From CAZDXJ01 sp964509475 (lineage in GTDB: Bacteria > Pseudomonadota > Gammaproteobacteria > Methylococcales > Methylomonadaceae), in the NCBI GenBank assembly GCA_964509475.1, contig CAZDXJ010000004.1, positions 7,162 to 71,161 of the forward strand: DNA of 64,000 nucleotides. The letters run 5' to 3'. The notes under the pieces are model-generated. The model ran no database searches. It had not been told where the DNA came from and saw nothing but the letters and a program-made list of their open reading frames with translations. Both the position numbers and the translations under genes were made by a program. Below are positions 26,971 to 34,513 of the stretch, in pieces; the stretch's first letter is position 1, and the number at the start of each line of letters is the position of its first letter.

Positions 26971-27839
26971 GCAACACGTTTGATCAGATCATGGATTTCC
27001 GAACCGCCCTGGTGATGGTGTATCAGCCGTAACCGGCCGCCATCGCGCCGATAGAAGGAAACCCTGTTTTCACCGTTTGGGAAGAGGCTACGGCCAATTT
27101 GCAAGATACCGCCAGGTTTCAGGGAGCGACTTAAATTCAGTACGGCTTTTTGCAAGCGGGGTTCGGAAAAATAAGCGGAATTGAGCAGATTCATGCAGCG
27201 GACATAATCGTAGCGTCCGCTCATCGGGGTTGTGAAAACATCGTAATCCTGATGCTGTAAAATGCCGCTTTCAAGCGCTGCAATCACCTTGCGATCATAA
27301 AGCAAAAGATCGCCGCTGAAAGTTTCCGGTAAGGGCCATCGTCTGGCCTGGAGAAACAACAGTTTGGACAGGGGAAAAAACCAGCGGGTTTGGTGATCGG
27401 CAAACAAACCGGCGCAATAGACCTGGATCAATTGCCGGTCGGCATCATAAATGCGGGTCAAGGCGCCGTTTTGGACAAATTGCAGACGCGCGTATTTATC
27501 AGAGATATGGTAATCCGGTGCAATATTCGCGGCTCGCAGGCGCTGATACAGTTCCAGGGCGGTAATACCGCTGGATACGGCGACATCGTGCAATCGAACC
27601 GGTGCTTTCCGGCGCTCCAGCATTTGCACGGTTATGGCATCCAGATCGTTGAACCGGCCCGGACAAGTGGTCTTGGCCACCCGGTTGGCCATTTTGATGT
27701 GCGTATAAATGGCATCGAGCAAGGCTTGATCCTGATATTGATCAAGCCGGGTCAGATCGGCACGCACAAAGCGCCACAGAAAAGGCTTGAACATAAACCA
27801 GCGTAACAGGGGTTCATCGTGCAATGTGATTTTAAGCAT
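26967..27839 (-). CDS. SAM-dependent methyltransferase-like protein
   Basis: The 290-residue soluble protein has a motif I-like HDVAVSSGITALELYQRL (about residues 84-101). A late YDYVRCMNLLNSAYFSE segment is followed by LSRSLKPGGILQIGR, the usual post-motif III helix and strand of class I methyltransferases. The segment between is unusual, with hydrophobic FFPLSKLLFLQARRW. It may methylate a sugar of the polymer or a small precursor. The start overlaps the GT stop by eight bases; the end overlaps the Wzy-like gene by ATGA. The glycine-rich loop is degenerate (AVSSGIT), so activity is uncertain. Confidence 0.6.
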   Translation of the reverse strand: MLKITLHDEPLLRWFMFKPFLWRFVRADLTRLDQYQDQALLDAIYTHIKMANRVAKTTCPGRFNDLDAITVQMLERRKAPVRLHDVAVSSGITALELYQRLRAANIAPDYHISDKYARLQFVQNGALTRIYDADRQLIQVYCAGLFADHQTRWFFPLSKLLFLQARRWPLPETFSGDLLLYDRKVIAALESGILQHQDYDVFTTPMSGRYDYVRCMNLLNSAYFSEPRLQKAVLNLSRSLKPGGILQIGRSLFPNGENRVSFYRRDGGRLRLIHHHQGGSEIHDLIKRVA

Positions 27840-28935
27840 AAGGTTTTTGGTTTACGGTGTTATAAAACAGCGCCTGATAACGTTCAATCATGGTTTCGCA
27901 ACAATAGCGGGCGCGGGCAATGGTTTGCGCCCGTTTTGCCATGACCCGGCTTTTTTCAGGATGGGCCAGGGCTTCGGTAACTGCCTTTGCCAATGCTTCC
28001 GGCTCGGAAGGTGGCACAATCCACCCCGCCATTTGACCATCATCGGCGGTCAACATCCGGCGGGCATCGCCTACATCGCTGGCAATAACGATGCGTCCGG
28101 CAAGCATGGCTTCCATGATGGTATTGGACATGCCTTCACCATAGCATGAGGAGGAAATAACAATATCTAGGGTTTGCAACACCGGCCAGACATTTTGCGT
28201 TTCTCCCCGCCAGTGAACGCGAATTTTCAAGGCGCGGGCGGATTCTTGCAAACGGGCGCTGTAGCGGGTATCACCCGCGCCATAAATCAATAGCCGCAAC
28301 GGCACACGCGCAGGCGTTTGTGCCAGCGCCTCGAGCAATGTAGGTATATCCTTCATCGGATGCAGGCGGCCAATGTAGCCGACACGCGCGGGTGTGGCGT
28401 GCAGGGGAGGCGGAAATTTCGTTTCCGGCACGGGCAGGCCGTTGGGGATAATGAGCAGGTTTTTTTTATAGCCCAGTTGTTTGTGAAACTCGGCGCCAGC
28501 ATGGGAATTGGCGACACAGGCACTGGCAAGCCGGTTGCTCAACAGGCGTTCTGCCCATAAATACAGGCGCGCGCCAACAGGAAAGCGCATGTTGCTGGCG
28601 CGGATTCCGGTGATCCAGGGGATACCCAGAAGGCGGGCGGGCAGGGCGGCAATGACCGAACTGACCGGTAAAAAGCTAAGTATGATCTGAATCTCGTGTT
28701 TTTTGCAGTAACACCACAGGGAATGGATGACGGCAAAATCCCAACGGTTTTTACGCACCTGGCTGTACAGGCGGATATGCCGGTTTTGGGCCAGACGCTC
28801 CCAAAACAAACCACCCGAATACAAGGTTACAACATGAACCTGGTGGCCTCGTTTTGCCAGGCCTTCTGCCAGATAACATAATTGACGCTCGGCGCCACCG
28901 GTTCCCAGGCGGGCAATATGGAGGAGGATGTTCAT
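27832..28935 (-). CDS. GT4-family glycosyltransferase
   Basis: The 367-residue GT-B enzyme begins MNILLHIARLGTGGAERQLC, the standard glycine loop of GT4. The C-terminal half has VGYIGRLHPMKDIPTLLEAL, LRLLIYGAGDTR and SSSCYGEGMSNTIMEAMLAG, in which EGMSNTIME is the EX7E motif. It should add a sugar to the undecaprenyl-linked intermediate on the cytoplasmic side. The start overlaps the methyltransferase stop upstream by ATGA. It is of the same family as the gene at 24341 but the two differ clearly, so they probably make different linkages. Confidence 0.9.
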   Translation of the reverse strand: MNILLHIARLGTGGAERQLCYLAEGLAKRGHQVHVVTLYSGGLFWERLAQNRHIRLYSQVRKNRWDFAVIHSLWCYCKKHEIQIILSFLPVSSVIAALPARLLGIPWITGIRASNMRFPVGARLYLWAERLLSNRLASACVANSHAGAEFHKQLGYKKNLLIIPNGLPVPETKFPPPLHATPARVGYIGRLHPMKDIPTLLEALAQTPARVPLRLLIYGAGDTRYSARLQESARALKIRVHWRGETQNVWPVLQTLDIVISSSCYGEGMSNTIMEAMLAGRIVIASDVGDARRMLTADDGQMAGWIVPPSEPEALAKAVTEALAHPEKSRVMAKRAQTIARARYCCETMIERYQALFYNTVNQKPYA

Positions 28936-29717
28936 TGTTTTTTGGCAATAACGAAGAAAAAGGAAGATAAATAAGCGATTGGGATATTTATTTTTAAAAC
29001 CGTTAATAATAACAAGGGTAAATCACAAATTCGGATGAACCGTCCGATATAGCGTTTTTTTTGTCCTCCAAGATGGGACAAGTTAATCAATGAAAAATCA
29101 AGAAAACCAAAGCAACCATGATTTATAATATGAAAACCGGCTTGTTTATGATAAGAAATCAACATGCTTTCCGAAATCACTTTGTGTTGACTATAGATTT
29201 TCTTATTGACTTTCTTCTGAATACTTCCCATTAATCCAGATAAATTAGGAATCACAGTCAAGATAAAGCCGTCTTGCTGTAAGCATTTTGAAAATTTTTT
29301 CAAAATTTGATCGGGTTGTTCAAAATGTTCAATCACACCTAAAGAAAAAATCAAATCCCACCTGTGTTTGTGTCTTTTCATCTGGGTTTCATCAAGAAAA
29401 TCAGCAAGCCATAGTTTTCCACTGATATTGTGTGATAGCAGGTTTTCCTGAGCCGCCTGAATACCGGCTTCGGTATAATCAATACCGCCTACGTTATAAG
29501 TATAATTTTTTGCTATGAAGGGTAACCATAAACTGTTGCCACATCCCATTTCAAGGCACGATTTTTTATCGAGAGCGATCCGGTTAAGTTGATGAAACAG
29601 ATTTTTGAACTCCCGGTTGGAACGGTTGAACCTGAAATTAAGGGTCTTTTTTTTAGATGCAGATTGTGTTTTATAACCCTCGTTCCAAAATTTGTTGCTG
29701 GTCAGTTGTTTTACCAT
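28932..29717 (-). CDS. Class I SAM-dependent methyltransferase
   Basis: The protein is 261 residues from the ATG at 29717; an ATG at 29738 is an alternative that overlaps the upstream gene. Motif I is CLEMGCGNSLWLPFIAK, followed by GGIDYTEAGIQAAQ, then WDLIFSLGVIEHFEQPDQIL and LQQDGFILTVIPNLSG, all typical of UbiE/Methyltransf_11-type enzymes. The C-terminus has a hydrophobic stretch (LPLLLLTVLKINIPIAYLSS) that may associate with the membrane. Codons are much richer in A and T than in the surrounding genes, as in the next gene upstream, suggesting separate acquisition. Confidence 0.85.
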   Translation of the reverse strand: MVKQLTSNKFWNEGYKTQSASKKKTLNFRFNRSNREFKNLFHQLNRIALDKKSCLEMGCGNSLWLPFIAKNYTYNVGGIDYTEAGIQAAQENLLSHNISGKLWLADFLDETQMKRHKHRWDLIFSLGVIEHFEQPDQILKKFSKCLQQDGFILTVIPNLSGLMGSIQKKVNKKIYSQHKVISESMLISYHKQAGFHIINHGCFGFLDFSLINLSHLGGQKKRYIGRFIRICDLPLLLLTVLKINIPIAYLSSFFFVIAKKQ

Positions 29718-29721
29718 GATT

Positions 29722-30609
29722 TCATTGCCATCTCTCATAGATTTTAGGTATTTCTGTTATGTTCTCAAGGTATTTAATATCTGTTTTAAACAAGGGCATC
29801 AATTTTGAGTATGTAGTTTCTCCTAATTTAGGAAAAACATTATTATAATTTTTCATATTCATAGTATATAAAGTATTCCATATTTGTATTTTTAAAGATT
29901 TTGGAAGCCTACGAAAAGGTTTTCTCAGTGGATGTTTTTTTGATTTTAAAAAGTTATGAATATTTTTTGACCAAAGACCACCACTGATATTTTTTTTTAT
30001 TGTGTTGATGGGATGATATTCAATTTCAAGAAATTTGAATATTTTTTTAAGTGTTGCTAAAGGATTATTTTCCATTTCGTCTAAAAAAATAATATGAATA
30101 TTTTTTTTACTAAAATACTTGTAGTAACGATCAAGTTGTTGACCAAATAAAGCGCGTCGCTTATAAAAAAAATTAGGGAATGAATTGGGGTGAGTGCTGC
30201 GAAATTTTTTATCATGAAAACGCATATTTTCCTGCTCCAAGGCATTTTCAAAAGAGAGTGTTTCAGAACCATCCCTGACATTGTATTTCCATAATGAATA
30301 AACCATATCTACTGGATTTCGAAGACATACAATAATTTTAATGTTATCTCCAAGTGTCTTCTGAATAAGATTTGCTGAATCTTTGTCATACAAATAAATC
30401 GTACTGGCTTCACCGAGTATTTTATATTGTCTTTTAGGATACAGAGTATCGTAATCCTGTATTTCATAAGGGGATTGAATAAGTCTGGAAAATATGGCGG
30501 GTTCTTTATTTTTTGACATGCCGATTTCAGGGTGCTGTTTTAACCATGTATATAAGGAGGTTGTGCCACATTTCGCCGCGCCGATAATAAAAAAATTGGG
30601 TTTTTTCAT
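29722..30609 (-). CDS. Sulfotransferase
   Basis: The start is the ATG at 30609, overlapping the flippase stop as ATGA; the longer open frame lies within the flippase gene. The 295 residues begin MKKPNFFIIGAAKCGTTSLY, the 5'-phosphosulfate-binding loop. IIVCLRNPVDMVYSLWKYN is the 3'-phosphate-binding motif with the RxPxxxxxS pattern. HIIFLDEMENNPLATLKKIF follows as in heparan-type sulfotransferases. It should move sulfate from PAPS to a sugar hydroxyl. The gene is strikingly AT-rich, with many poly-T runs on the plus strand, unlike the rest of the operon. Confidence 0.9.
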   Translation of the reverse strand: MKKPNFFIIGAAKCGTTSLYTWLKQHPEIGMSKNKEPAIFSRLIQSPYEIQDYDTLYPKRQYKILGEASTIYLYDKDSANLIQKTLGDNIKIIVCLRNPVDMVYSLWKYNVRDGSETLSFENALEQENMRFHDKKFRSTHPNSFPNFFYKRRALFGQQLDRYYKYFSKKNIHIIFLDEMENNPLATLKKIFKFLEIEYHPINTIKKNISGGLWSKNIHNFLKSKKHPLRKPFRRLPKSLKIQIWNTLYTMNMKNYNNVFPKLGETTYSKLMPLFKTDIKYLENITEIPKIYERWQ

Positions 30610-31961
30610 AGTTGTACGTTTTTTTTCGTATAAGCGGATAAACGCATGTTGTTGAAAACAACAGAAAGGCTGCCGTGGGTCCATAATCCGCATTTGAATC
30701 TTGCGGTAAACCACATGGATGCCTGCAGCACTGTCATTGCCGCTGCAAAAGAAAAGGCAACGCCGGCCGGACCGTAATCCTTTATTAGATAAAGGCCGCC
30801 AAGCGGTCCAATGAATGCGGCGATGAAAGTGTGGAGAAAAAGCATTCTTTGGTGTCCCAGCATGATCAACGTAAACCCACAAGACCCGGTCAGCACACTG
30901 GCGATTTGACCGAGTGACAAAATCACCAGCACGCTATAGGCTTGACTGTAAAAATCACCGAATAACAGGGCCAGCAAGGGTTTTCCGAAAATGATCAGCA
31001 TGCCCAGAATGGCCAGCGCGGGTATCGCGGCGAGGGTGGCGGTAGTGCGCAGCAACCGTTCCAGCCGGGCCTGATCACCACGGATGTTCAGGCGGCTGAT
31101 TAAAGGAGGAATGACGGCATTGACCAGATGCAAGGGCATGGCGGTAAAAGCCACCAGACGGGCGGCGGCGCCGTAAAGTGCGACTTCTTCGCCTGGCCGG
31201 TAGGCGGACAATATCCAGAGATCGGCGCCATTGAGGATAAACAGGGTCAGGACGCTGATAAAAATTGGCCAGGCATGCGCCAGCAGTTCACGATATGAAA
31301 CCCCGTTTCCGATGCTGGCCGGGTTCGGAAAGGCGGGTAATTTGCAGGTTAACACCAGCAGCGAGAGCGATACATTGACGGCATAGGCGGCCAGCAGGCA
31401 ATCGACAACGCGGGGCAGGCTGGCGCTGTGATCATAAATCAGCAAGACCAGGCCCAGCGAGGTACTGATCAGGCCGCCGAACAGACTGGCCAGGCGGATA
31501 TCGTGCAGGGCGCGGAATATTTCCGCCAGCGTCAGTTGCAGGGCCAGTAGCAGCATCCACAGTACAATGGCGTTGCGCTGTGACAGCAGCGCGGGCGCAT
31601 CCAGCAGGTTTGCAATGAACCATTGCCCGGGCTGGCGCAGAATCAGGGCGGCCAGGACGCTGCCAAGCAGGAGCAACAACAATACGGTTTTTTGTACCGT
31701 CTGCCGAATACGCACCCGATCCTGCCGCTCCAGCGCTTCGGAGACAAAACGCAAGGCGGTGGAATCGAGACCGAAACGGCAGAAGATGGCAAAAAAACCG
31801 GCCAGGTTGAAGATCAAAAAAAACTCGCCCAAATCCTCCGGCGCCAGCCGACGGGCGAGCAAGGCCGATAGCAACACCGCCGAGGCGGCGTTAAGCAATT
31901 TTCCCAGCAAGGCCCAGAGACCGCCGCGCAGCAACAGGCGTTTCAGGTTCAATTCGGTCAT
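30606..31961 (-). CDS. Wzx-like polysaccharide flippase
   Basis: The protein is 451 residues from the ATG at 31961 (MTELNLKRLLLRGGLWALLG), which overlaps the stop of the upstream sugar transferase by one base. It has about 12-14 hydrophobic segments and the Polysacc_synt family start (LNAASAVLLSALLARRLAPEDLGEFF). It should move the lipid-linked repeat unit to the periplasmic face. Placement beside the initiating transferase and Wzz supports a Wzx/Wzy pathway. It overlaps the sulfotransferase by ATGA. Confidence 0.9.
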   Translation of the reverse strand: MTELNLKRLLLRGGLWALLGKLLNAASAVLLSALLARRLAPEDLGEFFLIFNLAGFFAIFCRFGLDSTALRFVSEALERQDRVRIRQTVQKTVLLLLLLGSVLAALILRQPGQWFIANLLDAPALLSQRNAIVLWMLLLALQLTLAEIFRALHDIRLASLFGGLISTSLGLVLLIYDHSASLPRVVDCLLAAYAVNVSLSLLVLTCKLPAFPNPASIGNGVSYRELLAHAWPIFISVLTLFILNGADLWILSAYRPGEEVALYGAAARLVAFTAMPLHLVNAVIPPLISRLNIRGDQARLERLLRTTATLAAIPALAILGMLIIFGKPLLALLFGDFYSQAYSVLVILSLGQIASVLTGSCGFTLIMLGHQRMLFLHTFIAAFIGPLGGLYLIKDYGPAGVAFSFAAAMTVLQASMWFTARFKCGLWTHGSLSVVFNNMRLSAYTKKNVQL

Positions 31962-33331
31962 CAGTAGGCGTTCCTGTGTATAAAACCCTTGAACACGGTC
32001 AGTACAATGATTTTCAAATCCAGCCACAGCGACCAGTTTTCGATATACCAGAGATCGTATTCGACCCGTTTCTGCATTTTTTCCAGGCTATCGGTGGCGC
32101 CTCGGTAGCCGTTGATTTGCGCCCAGCCGGTGATGCCGGGTTTGACCTTGTGCCGCCACATATACGATTGCACCAGGTTTTTATAGTATTCGTTATGCGC
32201 CAGCGCGTGCGGCCTGGGACCGACCAGGGTCATATCGCCGCGCAGCACATTGATAAACTGGGGCAGCTCGTCGAGGCTGGTTTTTCTGAGCCAGGCGCCC
32301 AAGTGGGTAATGCGCGCATCGCCCGGCCTGGCCTGGGTCACCTGGCCATCCGGCTCCTTGTGCGGCCGCATGGTGCGGAATTTGTACACTTCAAATTTAC
32401 GCCCGCCCAGGCCATCGCGTTGCTGCCTGAACAATACCGGCGCGTTCGGATCGCTCAATTTAAGAGCCAGCGCGATCAAAAGACCAAGCGGCAGCGCCAA
32501 AACGCCCAGCAGGGAAGCGAATACTTTATCTTCGGCTTTTTTCAGCCACTGGTTGACGCCGTGCAGTTTGGTGCAGCTTAAATCGATGGCGTACAGGCCG
32601 ACAATTTCGGAAACCTTGTGATTGAGCAGGCGCATGTCGTCCAGACCGGGAAAATAGCGGATTTCAGCGGTCGAACAATGCAGCGCCCGCAGAATTTGAT
32701 CCAGTAAGGCGCCATCTTTCAATGGCAGGCAAATCCATATTTCACAGGCGGTTTCCAGGTTTTGACCGGCCAGCTGGGTTGCCAGGTTCTGCTCTTCCTG
32801 CAAGCGGATACAGCGGTCAATGTAAAAGCCGGCCTCCGGTTGCTGACGGCTGTTGCGCAATACATTATCCAGCGCTTGTCCCTTGCCAATGAGCTGTACC
32901 GGTTTCAGGTTATGGCCCCTGCGCCGCCAGGCCTGGCCGATCCTGAAAATCAGGATGCGCCAGCAAAAATCCAGGAAAATGGCGAAGAAAAACCACAGGG
33001 CCAGCCAGATGCGGGAAAAAACCGTCGTTTGCTTGGCGAAAACCAGCAACGCCATCAGCAGGCCAAAGGCGAGCAGCCAGCAGGCCAAAAGTTTCAAAAG
33101 CTGCGCTTCCAGGCGCAGGCCCCGCCATGAGCCGTACAGATTGGCAAATGCACACAGCACAATAACCAGCAAGGCCGCCAGCAAAACCGCCATTTCGTAA
33201 ATCGGCGGCCACTGAAAACTGTCGTGGCGGACATAATAGGCCAGGTTTCCGGCCAGCCAGGTCAAACCGGCGTCGATCAGGGCGATCAGTATCGCCAGCG
33301 GATATTGATAAAGACTCGCTTGAAAATACAT
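31961..33331 (-). CDS. Undecaprenyl-phosphate sugar-1-phosphate transferase (initiating enzyme)
   Basis: The 456-residue protein belongs to the WbaP/WcaJ (polyisoprenyl-phosphate hexose-1-phosphate transferase) family. Four N-terminal membrane helices span about 10-125. A degenerate nucleotide-fold region follows. The C-terminal catalytic domain opens with a hydrophobic reentrant helix (FASLLGVLALPLGLLIALALKL) and has APVLFRQQRDGLGG, YKFRTM, KTSLDELPQFINVLRGDMTLVGPRP and KPGITGWAQ. The Asp-Glu pair of LDELPQ is the catalytic dyad. It puts the first sugar phosphate on undecaprenyl phosphate. Which sugar cannot be told, but a GlcNAc primer would fit wecG. It is the second gene of the operon. 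Confidence 0.93.
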   Translation of the reverse strand: MYFQASLYQYPLAILIALIDAGLTWLAGNLAYYVRHDSFQWPPIYEMAVLLAALLVIVLCAFANLYGSWRGLRLEAQLLKLLACWLLAFGLLMALLVFAKQTTVFSRIWLALWFFFAIFLDFCWRILIFRIGQAWRRRGHNLKPVQLIGKGQALDNVLRNSRQQPEAGFYIDRCIRLQEEQNLATQLAGQNLETACEIWICLPLKDGALLDQILRALHCSTAEIRYFPGLDDMRLLNHKVSEIVGLYAIDLSCTKLHGVNQWLKKAEDKVFASLLGVLALPLGLLIALALKLSDPNAPVLFRQQRDGLGGRKFEVYKFRTMRPHKEPDGQVTQARPGDARITHLGAWLRKTSLDELPQFINVLRGDMTLVGPRPHALAHNEYYKNLVQSYMWRHKVKPGITGWAQINGYRGATDSLEKMQKRVEYDLWYIENWSLWLDLKIIVLTVFKGFIHRNAY

Positions 33332-34134
33332 CAGGTGCTTGGCGGAGTTTTGAGTTTGGCCAGAAATTCCAGGACAAAAACGCCGGCCATACCGGCAAAC
33401 AGGCCGCCAAACAGCGACAGCATGAACACCGCCGCCGGTTTCAGGCGCCGATCCGGCAGGCGCTGACCCGAGGCAACAGGGTCGGCGGAAGTCAAGCGTA
33501 CGCGCCGGAGGAGCAGTTTGATGTTTTGCAACAGCAAGGCCTGTCGTTGCCGTGCCTCGTTGTTTTCGGCTTGCTGCCGGGCTTGCAGGATTTGTTGCAA
33601 TTGATGTTGCAGACCATCGATGAGAGGGGACAGCAGGGTTTGTTCCTGTTGCCGGACGGCTTCGATGATTTGTTTGTGCAGTGCCCGGATGGCGTCGCCG
33701 TCGTTTTGTTTGCCGCGGCTGCTCAGACTGATGACCTGCTGGCGCAGGTCAAAATCCACATGCAGCGCATAGCGGGATTGCTTGCTGAATTCAGGAACCA
33801 GGGTTTCGCGCAGTTTGGCGGCTAGCAAGGCGGGTTCCTGAATATTTTGATCGAAATAATAGTTGCCGCCGCGGATATAACCGTCCACCGGGTATTTGCC
33901 GGGCGTGAGTACGGTAACAAAACGGTAATCAGGAGCGACCGGAAGACTGTGCCGCCACGCCAGAACCGCGCCAACACAGAAGCCAAACAACAGGCAAAAG
34001 CCAATCAGCCGTTTTCGTCTCAGCAGGGTGCGGACGACTTCGACCAGATCGACTGCTTCATCTACAGCGGCAATCGGATAGAGACCGACGGGCAGTGGCG
34101 ATTGCAAGGCATTGTCCAGTTTTTCCGGGGGCAT
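33331..34134 (-). CDS. Wzz-like polysaccharide chain-length determinant
   Basis: The protein is 267 residues from the ATG at 34134; a TTG at 34143 would add three. A cytoplasmic N-terminus is followed by a Wzz-type first helix (VDLVEVVRTLLRRKRLIGFCL) at about residues 27-60. A periplasmic domain with Gln-rich helices (LQHQLQQILQARQQAE) comes next, and a second helix sits near the C-terminus (AAVFMLSLFGGLFAGMAGVF). No kinase domain follows, so this is the class without a fused BY-kinase. It sets polymer length with the Wzy protein. It is the first gene of the 15-gene minus-strand operon and overlaps the next by TGATG. Confidence 0.85.
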   Translation of the reverse strand: MPPEKLDNALQSPLPVGLYPIAAVDEAVDLVEVVRTLLRRKRLIGFCLLFGFCVGAVLAWRHSLPVAPDYRFVTVLTPGKYPVDGYIRGGNYYFDQNIQEPALLAAKLRETLVPEFSKQSRYALHVDFDLRQQVISLSSRGKQNDGDAIRALHKQIIEAVRQQEQTLLSPLIDGLQHQLQQILQARQQAENNEARQRQALLLQNIKLLLRRVRLTSADPVASGQRLPDRRLKPAAVFMLSLFGGLFAGMAGVFVLEFLAKLKTPPST

Positions 34135-34513
34135 TTTTTTCAATACAAAATCAATGATTGACTGAAAGGTTACAGCAATGTCCGTACCAACACATGGTAT
34201 GGTTTTTGTGATGTAAACAGCGAGGCTGGCCTGGAGCGTTATGGCATCGTGCCTGCGAGCGTCGAAAAGCCGGTTGTTGGCGGGCTAATCCGGTTCGGGT
34301 GATGCCGGCGTTTCGCCAGGCGGGATGATAAACTGCGGGATATGCCGCACAGGGTGTGGCGTATCCCGTAAAAATAAATATCCCTGCACCGTATAGGGGC
34401 GTATAAATTTTGATGCAATGTCTTATGGGTAATTTCCGATTTATCCACACATTGTAGGGGGCGTATTGCAATACGCCCGTACGCAATACGTCCCTACTTG
34501 AAAATAAAGAGTG
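34135..34513. promoter_or_regulatory. Divergent spacer with hairpins (operon promoter region)
   Basis: The 379-bp spacer should carry the promoter of the 15-gene minus-strand polysaccharide operon and that of the plus-strand ligase gene. I see no credible gene here. Two hairpins are clear. CGGGATATGCC/GGCGTATCCCG spans 34336-34368, and GTAGGGGGCGTATTGC (34454-34469) pairs with GCAATACGTCCCTAC (34483-34497). The segment after the first (tatcccgtaaaaataaa) resembles part of the 202-bp repeat unit at 43.1 kb. A promoter cannot be assigned with confidence. Confidence 0.6.
34454..34497. repeat. Palindromic repeat, 15-16 bp arms
   Basis: GTAGGGGGCGTATTGC (34454-34469) and GCAATACGTCCCTAC (34483-34497) are inverted copies with one base of difference in length and a 13-base loop. 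It ends 16 bases before the likely start of the ligase gene. The form (tagggacgtattgcaatacg) resembles short dispersed palindromes seen in many bacteria. Confidence 0.7.

Noticed and set aside
30610..30882. Longer N-terminus for the sulfotransferase at 29722
   Set aside because: The added residues are the flippase gene read in another frame; MKKPNFFIIGAAKCGTT is the family start.
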